Shown here one piece after another: positions 20,304 to 32,956 of a DNA stretch of 64,000 bases; position 1 is the stretch's first letter, and every line of letters starts with the position of its first letter. Below the pieces are notes generated by a model. It saw nothing but the letters and a program-made list of their open reading frames with translations, ran no database searches and had not been told where the DNA came from. The DNA comes from Saussurea involucrata (lineage: Eukaryota > Streptophyta > Magnoliopsida > Asterales > Asteraceae): positions 97,876,929 through 97,940,928 of the forward strand of contig CM066314.1 of assembly GCA_033807775.1 (NCBI GenBank). The letters run 5' to 3'. The translations under genes were made by a program, and so were the position numbers.

Positions 20304-20646
20304 TTTCTGAATCATAATAACAGCTCTGCCAGAACTGGTTCAGGTATCTGGCAGGGATGCAAGTAATGTTCTTTGTGAGCAGCGTGTTCAGAGGGTGGTT
20401 CTCTAGGATGTTCAATAGAATGACGTGTTCTTCCCCAAATCCTGTTCTTGATGGCACGAGGTAGTGATTGTTTGGCTTCAGGGGTAGGGAGTTTTTGAAA
20501 TGGTCATTCTCGTAAAAGAATTGCAGGTTAGTGGTCGGAGTGAAATCAATGGATTCACCTTGTTCATGGTCCGGATTTGTGGTTCATTGATGTGAGTGGT
20601 CAGAGTGAGCAGGGGATGTCGCCGGTGAGTTTCCGGTGGAAGCCAT
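20304..20646 (-). pseudogene. Element B third ORF, N-terminal fragment (second copy)
   Basis: Matches 5665-6007, including the TGA at codon 21. One base differs near 20503. In the present arrangement it is cut off from its downstream half by the whole of unit 1. Confidence 0.75.
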
Positions 20647-20760
20647 TACTAAAAGCTTGAAGAGATAGAGTAGTAAGAAGAAAGTTGCAGGTATTGCACT
20701 GTTCGCCGGAGTTAGTCTTGAGAGGAAATCGTAAAAGATGAAGAAGAAGATGAAATGGGG

Positions 20761-20946
20761 TTATATAGTGAGGGATAGAAACGGATAGGATTCCACAGTA
20801 AACGTGAATTTAATTGTATTTTGGGGTCCGCACTTGAGTTTTCTACAGCTGTTACCACGCTCTGAATCGTCGTCTGACAGACATAACCAATAGAGGTGTG
20901 CCACGTCAGAGGTGGCAAAACACGATTAGACGTCGTGCACGGCCCA
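20761..20946 (-). promoter_or_regulatory. Predicted promoter of B's third ORF (second copy)
   Basis: Same TATATAA box and TGGGCC block as at 6122-6307. Confidence 0.55.
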
Positions 20947-21687
20947 TTAATGATGAGCGCGTGGGCGTCTATTCTTAAATGACTGTCACTGTAGAAAATA
21001 ACCCGTACTTGCAGAATCTCTTTTCTGTGCACAAGTGCCAAATCGACAGAAGATCTGTGGTGGAATGAGCTCTGTGATTTGAATTCTTCTTTCATAATCT
21101 CTGAGCTTGCACCTTTACCAAAACATTTGAAAAACTCATTGGATATGATCGATAAAACTTTAGTACGAAATTTGAATTTACAGAGGCTTTGAGGCTTTGT
21201 TGAACTCAACAGATGCTCTATGAGTGAAAATTTATAATAACTAAAAATTCATAAAACTTTTTGATCATCCAAGGTTTTAATGATTTTAAACAGTGTTTTT
21301 AGGACATATTTGGAAATTGGTGTCCTAGAAAACTGTTTTATGCGAGATACTTACCTTTTGACTTTCGTTTGCTCGGCATAGTACCTGATTTATGTGGATT
21401 TGGTTGATCGCAACTCTTTTTTGGCTCCCCCTTGAATGATCAACCTCTGTGGATCAATTCAAGGTCTCCTTATGCTCCCCTTGACATATGCTTGGATCAT
21501 ATGTGATAAGTAGAGCATAAGACATAGGTCAAACTCACCAGAGGCTCTGTGGAGATTGTCAGAGGTTCTAAGAATTCATACAGAGGCTCTGTTGGGTACA
21601 TAACTTTTGATGTTTAAAGAATTTACATACAAAGTAGGTTAAATATATACATATTTACAAGAAGATCAAGTCTTACTTACAGAGGGG
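20947..21687 (-). other. Element B pol-ORF3 spacer (second copy)
   Basis: Palindrome triplet at 21538, 21559 and 21580 with 21-bp spacing. Hairpin at 21431-21463. No coding content seen. Confidence 0.65.
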
Positions 21688-22766
21688 TCAACTCATGTTT
21701 ATCATACCCAACTTACTCACCAAGAAAAGTAATCTTTTCTCATCAAGTGCCTTGGTGAATAAGTCCGCAAGCTGGTATTCAGTGGACACAAAGTACATCT
21801 CAATCGTGCCTTGTTCAATATGATGCTTTAGAAAGTGGTAACGGATATCGATATGCTTTGTTTTGGAGTGTTGTACAGGATTTCCAGAGATTGCAATGGC
21901 ACTTTTTGAATCACAGAGGATTGGTATCTTGTATATGTTGTAACCGTAGTCCTTTAGCTGAGTTTCATCCATAGAACCTGGGTGCAACATCTAGCAGCAG
22001 CAACATATTCAGCTTCTGCTGTAGATGTCGACACACAATTCTGCTTCTTTAAAGTCCAGCTGACTAGTTTACCACCCAAGAATTGACAACTCCCAGAGGT
22101 ACTTTTTTGGTCAAGCTTGCATCCTCCGTAATCTGAATCTGTGTAGGCCTTAAGATCAAAGCCAGAGTTCTTCGGATACCAGAGCCCAAGATTTTTGGTT
22201 CCCTTAAGGTATCTGAAGATCCTATTTACAGCAAGAAGGTGGGATTCCTTTAGGTTAGCTTGATATCTTGCACAGAGGCATGTAGCGTACATTATATTAG
22301 GTCAACTTGCTGTTAAGTATAAAAGGGACCCAATCATGCCTCTGTAGAGTTTGCACTCTACAGATTTACCATCTGGATCTGAGTGTAGCTTATTTCTAGT
22401 GGACATGGGGGTCTTCATTACAGAGGCATCAGAGAGCTTGAATTTTGAAAGAATATCAGAGACATATTTAGCTTGATTTATGAAAATTCCCTCTGATGAT
22501 TGTTTAACTTGGAGTCATAGGAAGAAGTTTAATTCTCCCATCATACTCATTTCAAACTCACTCTGCATGAGTTTTTCCAAATCTGTGCGTTGTTTTGCAT
22601 TTGTAGAACCAAAAAATATGTCGTCTACATAGATATGTACAAGCAGAATCTCATCACCTTTTCTTTTATAAAAGAAAGTAGTATCGGTTGTACCTCTGTC
22701 GAAATCATTACCGAGAAGAAAGGTTGAAAGTCGTTCGTACCATGCTCTTGGAACCTGTTTCAGTCC
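21688..22766 (-). pseudogene. pol: Element B RT C-terminal half and RNase H (second copy)
   Basis: Same content and lesions as 7049-8127. This copy is directly continuous with element A and, across it, with B's RT N-terminus at 37731-38188. It is the one in the ancestral position. The YVDDIFFGS box lies near 22640. Confidence 0.85.
22762..22766. repeat. Target-site duplication of element A, left (AGTCC)
   Basis: Pairs with 37731-37735 and splits the codons of YGLKQ in B's RT. Confidence 0.95.
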
Positions 22767-23621
22767 TGTTGGTTCCCGTTTTGCTTTAAACAAGATTATC
22801 AGATCTATTAGTTCAGGTTTAAGGTTTGATGCGGAAGCGTATTTAAAGAACTAACATATAAGTTTGATAGATTTAGAACAAACTATAAATAAACAGTGAA
22901 CAGAATATTATATCTCAAAGTTTACTGAATATATATCAAGAACAGGTTTATGAACCGTGAGTAAGAAAAAGCTTTAAAACAGATATGACTCTTAAGGTGA
23001 ATAAGCTTTTGTGTTCTTGATGTTCGATTGAAGTGTTGTGTATTGTGTGTGTGTGTTTGTAAGGAAGAACTCAACATGAGTCTTCCTTATATACTACTCT
23101 AAAGGGGACCATAAAGCATATGCTACTATTCAAAAGGTACGTATGAATAGTTGAGAGGATGTCGTGAACAGTTGCAAGGGTGGCATGAACAGTCAGACGT
23201 GCTGTATTGCATTTAATGCAGCAGACGTCTAATATGTACTCAGCCCTACTGAGTCCAATCAGAGTTTGACACGTCGATGTTGGACAGGGCATGCTACCAT
23301 GCAAGTTGATGTACGAGTCCTGTAACATTAGCAAGATATTATAAATATCTTCAAGTCTCAGTGAGGACCACAGAGGCTCTGTAATGAGTTACAGAGGTTC
23401 TGCGGTCTGGTCCTCTATGAAGCAGTCTTCGCCGGATTCCGAGTCTTTGGTCTTCTTTGTGCGTATGACAGAGCTTCTGTAGGAAGCCTCTGCTACTTCT
23501 GTAGCTTCTTGACCTTGATTTCTCGGTAATGTCGGCAGAGCCTCTGTAAGAGGCTTTCTTCACTTAGCCTATTTTTCACTACTTCTAAATACTTCTATGT
23601 TTAGGAAGATTGAAGCTAACA
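22767..23621 (-). repeat. 3' LTR of element A
   Basis: 855 bp. Palindrome pair at 23370 and 23391 (21 bp apart) and TATATAAGG at 23085-23093 on the minus strand. Confidence 0.95.
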
Positions 23622-23633
23622 ATCTCCCCCTAA
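23622..23633 (-). promoter_or_regulatory. Polypurine tract of element A
   Basis: TTAGGGGGAGAT on the minus strand, abutting the LTR. 23634-23807 is the tail after the third ORF. Confidence 0.8.
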
Positions 23634-23807
23634 GTAGTGAAAAATAAAAAATTTGAACTTGAGTTAAGTTTGGCTAAGTTAGATAAGACAGAGGTTAAAC
23701 AATACCTCGAAATTTCTTTCATTTAGAAATATGCCAGAGGCATTTTACATTTGAGTACAATGAAAGATAAACTTTAACTTTGTTTGCAGAGATTGGAGGT
23801 CTGAGAA

Positions 23808-26800
23808 TCAGATTTTGGCATCTTTGAAATCGTTGTAGTTTCTGTTGTCCATGCCGACTTTTCTGATCTCTTTGTAGAATCTGATGCAGAGTTCTCTTAG
23901 GCGTATTGTTGAGTCTATTTCCCTGATGAAAGTATCTGCATCATCTCTATCCATTTTCTCTGTACCTCTGTATTTTACAAGGCTTGCTCTGAATTTTCTC
24001 AGAGTACTGGTTGCGTACTTCTGACAATCCATGAGTACAAAAAGTTTAACCTGGTGTTGTGGGTTTTGAAATACTAACCCAAATCTTGGTTCTCTGATGA
24101 TTGAGTTGGGCACAGCGTCTGGTGGGCAGCGATCTTCTGGTGGTCGTAGATATAGATGTTTGAGACCAAGATCCTTTCCCAGCTGAAAATCTATCATGCT
24201 GTATAGCAGAAGCTTTTCCCTCATCGCTTTTCTCAACACTTGATAGGCTCTGGTATTAGGCTCTGTGTTGTAGTTGTCTTTTGTCCATTGCAGAAGGTCA
24301 GGTAGATCGTAAGGATTGATGTTTCTTAAGTCAGCATCAGCGAAGGTAGATTCTGAATTGTTCTCTCTTCTGACTTTGTAAAGATTGTACCTGACCCTTG
24401 GATAGGTTCTTGTGAAGGAGAATCTGCAGAAGATCACCTTTTTGATTTTGTGAATTGAGAAGACATCTGCTTTGGTTCTTGGCTTTGTTCTTGTGAAGAT
24501 GTTCTCAAATTCTTCTCTGATCCTTGGATCTGTCACATGATCTACTGGATGATTTGTCTGATAGGATTGTTTGTAGAGGTATTTGTATACCACTTCTTCC
24601 ATCTCTTCATGTGTTGGACCAGGTCATGGAATTTGTCTTCTGAGACTCTCCATCTGTTGAACAACTTCTGCAGCTCTACCAGTTAGAGGAATTTCTGACA
24701 GAGGCTTCAATCCATGTGCCCAGTCAACTTCTTCGGGTTTTGGGGTTTGAAAGGCGTCAAACGCACTCTTCATTAGTTTTTCTGTTGGCTTTGGCAATGT
24801 TTTCTTCTTCTTTGGCTCTTCTGTCAGTATCCCTTTGCCCTTATCTTTTGCTATTGTCGTGGCAGAACCTGTTGCTTCTGTGGGTTTTGAGGTTGGCACT
24901 TCTGTTGGTTTGATGGAGGTTGCCTCTGTGGATTTTGACGATTGTGATTTAGAGGACTTTTGTGGCGATGGTTATGTTGGCTTGACTTGCTCTGTAACCT
25001 CTGTTGGAGGTTGTTTGATGACTTCTTCTGCGAGCTCAGTTTCTGTTGATGAAGTATTGACATCAAATCTTCTTGCCATTTTGAAAGCTAAAGTGAACTT
25101 GTTCCTTTCTTCTTCTCTCTTTGCCATTCGATCACTCATTGTTGTGTGCATTCTTTTCAGAACATCAGAAGCAGAGGTCGTTGCTCTTTTTGGTTTGGTG
25201 GCAATCGACTTTCTTCTGGGTATGGTTTGGGGTGTTTCCACAGAGGTGGGTGTTTTCTCTGTGGTTTGTTCATCTGTTTCTTCCAAAATGATTACCTCAG
25301 GGGCGGTTGTTGCCTCTGTGGCTTGCTGATCTACTTCTGGAGTTTTGGTTTCGTCAGGAGATGATTCCACAGAGATGGGTGTTGTCTCTGTGGTCTTTTG
25401 GGTTTGTTGTTGGGTTTCTTCTGGAGGGGCTTGGTTGATTGGTTCTGCTGCGATTGGTGGACTTTGTATTCCTCTGCTCGTAGCTTTCTCTCTTAGATTC
25501 TCCCCCTCAGGATTATCTGATGGACCAGGTTGGTCATCATCAGAATCATCCTGACTTTTATCAGAAGTACCCTCTGCTCTGCAAGAAGTGTTGGGCTTCT
25601 TCGGTAATTCAGCTCCTGCTGCCATCAACTTTTCACAGACATCATCGCAGAGGCCAATCAATGTCGCAAGCTCTGCTTCTGTTTTGAAACGCATTCTGCC
25701 GACACTCTTTCTGAAATCCTTGACATAGTTGGCATTTGCAGTTGTGAAGGAGACAATGACTTCTGTGACCTGGTTAATGACGTTCTGTCCGAGCTCTGTA
25801 AGCTGTGCTCTGGTCATATAGTCTTTTGGTTGCATTATTGTCGAGTTGCGTATTGCCTATGCTTGTACTTGTGATAGGGCATTCTGTAAATCTGCAGGAG
25901 TGATGCCCTCTGCTCTGTGGGATTGCGTATTCATTTGTTCAAGGAAATCTTTGACAGAGTCCCTGAAAGCAGAAGTTGCAGTTGTTCCGAATTCCTGAGC
26001 TGCAGAAGTGGCTGTTGCTTTGGCAGTAGTTTCGGCAGAAGACTTCATCTCTGAGATGGCGGTTTTTACCTCTGTGGACAGATTGTCCATTTTGGTGTTC
26101 AGTTTCAGGATAGCCGTAGATGTTGTCTCTGTAAAGGATTTGAAAGAGCTTTGCAACTCTTTCAATGTTTGGTTCACAGAGGTGACAAGGGTTTGGAACT
26201 CATCCCTTGATACTTGTGTTCCTTGTGTAACCTCTGGAGGAACACATTCGTCTCCAGAGTGAGTCCCTGTTCCTGGGACACCTTCGTTCACCCTTGTTTG
26301 TACGATGGGGGTGGAAGGATTTCCTTCTGATCCTCGAGAAGAAACCTGAGTTTCGATCTCTACAGAAGTTCTGTGAAGAACAGTGTCCAAATCCACTCCA
26401 GAGGTGGTTATTGGAATGTCCTTCTGTTGACTGGGAGACTTGTCTAGAGTCTCTTCGTCTCTGTGCTCACTACTTCTCTCTGAAAGAAGTTTTGGTCCTA
26501 ATGTGTGCGTGGCAGAGGAAACGAATTCCTCTGTAGGGTGTTCTAGGGTGATCTGGGGCGACTGATCACGAACAATAGTTGAGTCTCTTTGAGGAGACTC
26601 CCTAGGAATGGATTCACCGGTTTCTGTGGACACAGAGGTTGAAAGAGTAACCTCTGGCTGGATGGGTTGGGTTAGGATCGAGCTGTGCTGCTCTTTTTCA
26701 ATAACTCCTTCTGCAGCTAGACCTGCGGAGTTAGAAATGTGGGTTGCACTGGGAGTTGGTTTTGGTTGTGTGCCTCTATTTATCCAGGCATCTTTTCTTG

Positions 26801-28685
26801 CTTCTTCCTTCATGTTCTCAGAAGCCTCTGAAATTTCACCTCTGTTCCATTCAGCTTCAGTTTGTTTTATTTCTTCTGAAGCTGGGTTTGGACTTCTTCT
26901 GTGGACATCCAATCCTTGAATGAAAGAGTTTTGTAAAATAACAGGGGTTTCGGCTGGTTGATTTCTGGGTGTTGTGTCATCTTCTTGCAGATGTGTGTCA
27001 ATGCCAGAAATGAAGAAATCTTGTTCTTCTGGAGAGTGGTGGTCGAGAGGTTGTGCCGTCCACCCTGCTGTATTTAGGGTGTTGGCAATTTCAGGGTTTT
27101 GTAAGAAGTCGTTCAGGTCTCCTTGGTGAGCAAATCTATCTGGAGATTGATAGGGTGATTGATACCTTTCTGTAGCCATTTCTTCTTCTGCAACTTCTTC
27201 TTCAGCAGTTTCCTCTTCTGCAATGGTTACCAACTTTGCAAGTGATTTACCATGCCTCTTTTTGGTTTTCCTCCTCTTAGGATTTGGTGCCCCTTCTTCT
27301 GTTGATTTTGATCTTTTCTTCTTCATTTTTGGGGAGGAGGGAGGAGCAGAGGAGCCAATTTCTGTGGCATGAGGAGGTGAGGGTTGATCTTCTGCAGCGC
27401 TTGTTGAGGTGCCTTCTACAGTTTTCCTCTTCTTAGCTTTTGGAGTGGATGCAGAGGTTCTTGATGAAGTCTTCTTTCCCATTAGTTCTGCACGTTTGGC
27501 TATAAAGCTGAGTTGAATAGCCATGTGCTTTGCTAACTTCTGATCCTTTTCTTCTTGGGTGGAAAGAGGTTTTGCTATCATTGTTCCTAGGGGGACACCT
27601 AAACGCGGGGGTGTCATAGGACTCGGTTTAGGAGTTCTATGATCGCGTATATACTCTTTCTTAAGGGATTTATTCGATGCGTATTGCAGAAGCTTCTTTG
27701 ACAGAGGTCTGCAGTGTGAGTAGCCATCAACATGATCAGTGGGGGTATTCTTGTTCATCGGGAACTGTTTGGGAGTTGGCCCTTCCATTGGCCAATTTTG
27801 GATTAGCAGCAGAGGTTCGAACAGTACTCCTAATATTCTTTGGAATTGCAGAGGTGGTAGAAAGTTGGGATCGTTCTCTTTGACCCTTTTCAAGTTGTTC
27901 TTTCTGTCGATGGTGTTTATGATCTCTTGCATCATTATGGTCGCATAATCTAGTGGAAGATCATAGTAAACCCCATACATGATGCTCAAGATTTGATGTG
28001 AGCTCTGGTCAATACTGCCTATCTTTCCTGTCAGGCATCTGTTAAGAATTGAGAACAAAGTGTTCCACAGAGGTGGTAATCGGCCTCTGTGGAAGTCATT
28101 TCTCTTCCGTAGTTGGGTGTTGTACCCAAGCATTTCCACGAATCGACAGAGCTCTTCGTCTGTTGGTTGCTCTGCATAACTCTTCAATCCCAGAAGACCC
28201 CTTGTTGGTAGGTTGAATTCAAGTGAGAGCATTGTTCTATTGAACTTGATTTCAAGATGCTCAGATTTTTCAGGTCTTGAAATGTACCCTTTGATAAGAG
28301 AATCGTCGTTATCAAATCGGCAGCTTTGCCAAAATTGGTTCAAATAACGGACTGGAATTTTGTTCGGGGTTCTTGATAGTAGAGGGAAGAGGACATGATT
28401 CTCCATGATGTTCAGAAGTATGGCATGGGCTTCGCCGAAAGTAGTGGGTGAGGGGACCAAATAGCAGTTGTTGGATTTGATAGGAAGAATGGCTTCAAAA
28501 TGATCCTTTGCTATAAAGTTTTGCAAGTGTGTCGTCGGAGCAAAGTCTGCTGAGTCCCCGGAATCTTGTTGTTCAATATTTCTTGCAAGGCTGGGGTTTT
28601 CATAATGTTCTGAATGTGCAGGGGAGTGTTCCGGTGAGTTCGCCGGAGAGAGTTCAGAGGATGTAGCTCGAGAAGATGAAGCCAT
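23808..28685 (-). pseudogene. Element A third ORF (env-like/ORF3), second copy
   Basis: Same 1,626-codon frame and same three stops (25857-25859 TAG, 24972-24974 TAA, 24624-24626 TGA) as the first copy, so the stops predate the duplication. A few residues differ: Phe/Leu at ~152, Ala/Val at ~423, Ser/Ala near 630, Arg/Gln near 905, Ile/Met near the end. The basic clusters and coiled coil are intact. The 942-codon first part might still give a protein if transcribed. Confidence 0.8.
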
Positions 28686-28781
28686 TTGATTTTAAGAATA
28701 AGATTTTTGCAAGCTTTTTGCAGGGTTTCGCCGGAGAAGAAGATGAGAGTTTGTAAAATGTTTTATGAGAGGGTAAGCTTT

Positions 28782-28980
28782 GTTTTTATAGGATGGTAAA
28801 ACGGTAGAATTCGAAAGAGTAAAATATATGGCAATGGATTAAAGTTTGGAATCCGCACTCGAGTTTGAGCGGCGGGTTCAACTTTCCAAATAAAAACGTT
28901 CCATGTACGCCCAATGAAAATGGGACAGGTAGGCCTTGTCAAAATATGACAGGACGTCGTGCACGGCCCATTAATGCTAG
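28782..28980 (-). promoter_or_regulatory. Predicted internal promoter of A's third ORF (second copy)
   Basis: TATAAAAAC at 28782-28790 and TGGGCC at 28975-28980 on the minus strand. It differs from the first copy at the ACGT site (GACAGGTAGG instead of GACACGTAGG). Confidence 0.6.
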
Positions 28981-30101
28981 GCGCGTGAGGTTGATTTTAT
29001 CCATATGAGTTTCACTCGCAGTAACAGTAACCGTTATTACAACAGATAACAAAATGGCAGAACTTTTGTGTTTTACAGAAGCTCTGTGATTTTGAAAATC
29101 TTGAGTTTTAACCTTTTCTCATATATCTCATTGTTGTCATGACTCTGAAGGTTCTTCTTTGAACGAAAACGTTTGTAAAGACATTGGAGAGGATCAATAG
29201 GATTTTGTCAAGAAATTTTACTCACAGAGGTTTTGTAGCTCTGATGGAACTTGCAGAAGCTCTGCGAGAGCCAGCAGAAGCTCTATGAGAGAAAAAATCT
29301 TATAACTTGAATTCTATTAACTTTCGGATCATCCAATTTTTGATCTGTGTTAAGAGATGTTTTTCACACATTTTTGAAGGTTGGTGTCCGAGAAAACTAT
29401 TTTGATAAACGTTTTGTTCGAGAAGGTCATGGTGTGTGTTGTCGGTTTCCGAGATAACATTCCAAAAGATCGACAGAAGGTTAATTTGTGATCACAGAGC
29501 ATATTTCCTGCAGAAGCTCTGTTGAGCTCAGCAGAAGCTCTATGACCTTAAATTTCTCCTATTTCGAATTTTGTTAAACCTTTTGAACTTTTGATTTTTG
29601 AAATGTTATTCATAGTATATTTAGGACATATTTGACACTTCTTGTCCTAGAAAACTGTTTTCTAAAAACCTTTCGTGCGAGAGACATACCTTTTGGTTCT
29701 TCTATTCTCGGCAGTTTTGTCTTTCTTCTGTGGATGGAGAATTATCGACATTCTTCTTTGGCTTTCCTTTGAAGGATTTACCTCTGTAGATCATTTCAGG
29801 GTCCCTTTTGCTCCCCCTTGATCTAATCGCTTCTGTAGATCAAGAATTTTCCTTTTTCTCCCCCTTGATCTATGCTTGGTTCAAAGAATGGTAAGATTTG
29901 TATTGAGCATAGATTATGTTTACCAGAGGTTCTGTAAGGGTTATCAGAAGATCTGAGCGGACCCACAGAGGCTCTGTAAACAATTTATTTTATATATATA
30001 AAAAAAATATAAACTGAAATAAATTTATCAACGTAATAACTTAGTAATAATAGATATTTATACTTATTTACAGAAGATAAAGCTATACTTACAGAGGATT
30101 T
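28981..30101 (-). other. Element A pol-ORF3 spacer (second copy)
   Basis: Same elements as the first copy. Triplet of phased palindromes at 29923, 29944 and 29965. Hairpin at 29817-29844. No gene seen. Confidence 0.65.
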
Positions 30102-30833
30102 TCACACCATGTTAATCATTCCTAACTTACCCACCAAGAAGTTGAATCTTTTCTCGTCTAATGCTTTGGTGAATAAGTCAGCGAGTTGATATTCTGTGGG
30201 CACGAAATGCATTTCGATTGTACCGTATTCAACATGATGTTTCAAGAAATGATACCTTATATCGATATGCTTGGTTTTTGAGTGTTGCACAGGGTTGGCA
30301 GAGATAGCAATAGCACTTTCGGAATCACAGAAGATGGGTATTTTGAACAGAATGTGGCCGTAGTCTTTTAGCTGAGTCTTCATCCATAGAACCTGAGAAC
30401 AACAGCTAGCGGCAGCAACGTATTCAGCTTCTGCAGTGGATGTGGAGACACAATTATGCTTCTTGGAAGTCCAACTGACTAGTTTACCACCTAGGAATTG
30501 ACAACTCCCAGAGGTACTCTTTCTGTCGAGCATGCATCCTCCATAGTCTGAATCTGTATAAGCTTTAAGACTAAAACCAGAGTTCTGTGGATACCAGAGA
30601 CCAAGATTGTTGGTCCCCTTCAGGTATCTAAAGATTCTTTTTACAGCATCATAATGTGATTTATTTGGATTAGCTTGATAACGTGCACAAAGACATGTGG
30701 CATGCATAATGTCAGGTCTGCTTGCTGTTAAGTATAACAGAGATCCAATCATGCCTCTGTAGAGAGTACATTCTACAGAAATACCATTTGGATCTAAGAA
30801 TAACTTATTTCCAGTGGCCATTGGAGTCTTCAT
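30102..30833 (-). pseudogene. pol: Element A RNase H and end of RT
   Basis: Open frame of 243 codons starting inside the RT connection (MKTPMATGNKL). It then encodes the copia RNase H with YTDSDYGGC, DRKSTSGSCQFLGG, STAEAEYVAAASCC, and HSKTKHIDIRYHF, ending QLADLFTKALDEKR. This is the normal end of copia pol. It is cut off from the RT domain by the TAA at 30909-30911. Confidence 0.88.
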
Positions 30834-30908
30834 TGCAGAGGTATCAGAGAGATTATATTTTAAAAGTATGTCAGAGACATATTTGGCTTGATTTATAAAA
30901 ATTCCCTC

Positions 30909-31577
30909 TTAAGATTGTTTGACTTGAAGTCCGAGGAAGAATGTTAATTCTCCAATCATACTCATTTCAAACTCACTCTGCATGAGTTTTTCAAAAATTT
31001 TGCACTCTTCTGAATTTGTAGACCCAAAAATTATGTCATCTATGTATATTTGTACAAGCATTATCTCACTATTTTTGCGTTTATAGAATAAGGTAGTATA
31101 TGTTGTACCTCTGTTGTAGCCATTGACTTGAAGGAAGGTAGAAAGTCGTTCGTACCATGCTCTTGGAGCATGTTTCAGTCCGTATAGAGCCTTTTCAAGG
31201 TAGTATACATGCCTTGGAAACTTTGAGCTTTCAAAACCTGGTGGCTGATTTACGTAAACCTCTTCTTGGATTTCACCGTTTAGAAAAGCTGATTTTACGT
31301 CCATCTGATAGACTTTAAAACCTCTGTGGGTTGCGAAGGCTAAGAATATTCTTATTGCTTCGAGACGTGCGACAGGGGCAAAAGTCTCATCGTAGTCTAT
31401 GCCTTCTTCTTGTCTATATCCTTTTGCTACTAATCTTGCTTTGTTTCTGACGACCACTCCATCTTCATCCTTCTTGTTTCTGTAGACCCATTTAGTCCCA
31501 ATGGCCTGTTTCCCTCTTGGCAGAGGTACTAAAGTCCATACTCTGTTACGCTCAAATTGCAGAAGTTCTTCTTGCAT
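30909..31577 (-). pseudogene. pol: Element A reverse transcriptase domain
   Basis: Copia RT: WTLVPLPRGKQAIGTKWVYR, KARLVAKGY-QEEGIDYDETF, QMDVKSAFLNG, and the catalytic YIDD box (VQIYIDDIIFGS). It ends in a TAA where F reads on without a stop, so this is a nonsense lesion. The frame is open upstream through the integrase-RT linker to a one-base deletion near 31983. Confidence 0.88.
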
Positions 31578-31849
31578 GGCGTCTACCCAGTTTGGGTCAT
31601 GTAGGGCTTCAGAAATCTTCTTTGGTTCTATAACACTAATAAAATTTGTAAAGAAACAAAAATTAGCAGTGGCAGACCTTGTTTTTACTGAGTCAGAAGG
31701 TTCTCCAATTATTTGGCTTGGAGGATGGCTTTTTGTCCACTGAGTTGTGCGTGGAAGATGATCATCAATGTCATCAAAACTTTCTTCAGAGGCTTCTTGT
31801 GTTTCTTCTTGTGCAGCCTCTGATGTTCTTCGTGCCTTGGTAGTTGATT

Positions 31850-32956
31850 CTACCGTTTGTGGAATGATTGGTACGAGTGGTGGTGGAGTTTGTTCCTCTG
31901 AGGATGTATAGTCTTGGTCCTCGATCTCCTCTGTAATTGGTTCTTCTGTGGTTTGTGCAGCTTCTGTGGTCGTTTTCTTGATGTTTCATCTTCTGCACTT
32001 TCTTCTGCTTCGGCAATTGCATCTGTAGTATTTATAGAAGAAGATGAAGCATTATTTGGACCAGTTAGAGTCATACCTGTAGGATTTTGTCCGACAGAGG
32101 ATGGTTCTTCAGAAACTTTGATGGTTCCGACAGAAGGATCAATGTCATTGTGGAACATCTCCAAAAATAGAAGATTCAAATCTTCTTTTGTTCTTGAGAT
32201 GTCAGAGAATTTCCCTTTAATTCCGAGTTCTGAACTTATTTGCTCAGAAGTCATTTGGAATGAATCATCAAAAGAAACATTGATGCTTCCTACAATCTTG
32301 TGAGACTTTTTAAGGAATGTTCTGTAGGCTTTGGAAGTGGCAGAGTATCCAATGAATTTGCCTTCATCTGCTTTTACATCAAACTTTCCTCTTGAATCTC
32401 TGTCGTTTAAGACGAAGCATTTGCATCCGCATACATGGAAAAATTTGATGTTTGGCCGCCGTTTGTTAAGCAATTCGTAAGGCGTCTTGAGGTGTCTTTT
32501 CACAATGGTTGATCGATTTTGAGTATAACACGCAGTAGAAATTGCTTCTGCCCAAAAGTTCATTGATAATCCGCATGCTGACATCATAGTTCTTGCTGCT
32601 TCCACAAGTGTTCGATTCTTTCTTTCGACAACACCGTTCTGTTGTGGAGTGCGAGCTGCAGAGAAGTTCTGTGAAATTCCTTCTGTTGAAAGATAAGTTT
32701 CAATGACACAGTTTTTGAATTCTGTGCCGTTGTCACTTCTTAACTTCTGTATTTTGCAGTCATAAAGAACTTGGATTCTTTTCATTAGATTTATCAATAT
32801 AATTGGAACATCTGATTTCTTTCTGATAAATTCAACCCATGTGAAACGTGAATACTCATCAACTAAGACAAGTATATATATTTCTTGCCACCTAGGCTCT
32901 GTATTGCAATGGGACCGCAGAGGTCGACATGAAGCATGTACAGAGGCCTGGTGCAA
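31850..32956 (-). pseudogene. pol: Element A integrase catalytic core and linker
   Basis: DDE core: the first Asp lies in the preceding fragment (HVDLCGP), the second in LRSDNGTEF and the Glu in QQNGVVERKNRTL. The GKFIGYSATSKAYR segment typical of copia follows. A 2-bp TA expansion at about 32874-32882 separates it from the upstream frame. A one-base loss in an A-run (about 31983) ends the frame early in the Ser/Thr-rich linker. Confidence 0.87.

Larger units (their letters stand above)
16298..30935 (+). repeat. Tandem duplication, unit 2
   Basis: Repeats unit 1. At 30935 the sequence continues into the rest of A's RT, so this unit is the one joined to the intact right part of A and B. Confidence 0.9.

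Noticed and set aside
16296..30935. Second unit as an independent set of insertions
   Set aside because: Identical nesting, identical stops and a single internal junction show one duplication, not repeated transposition.
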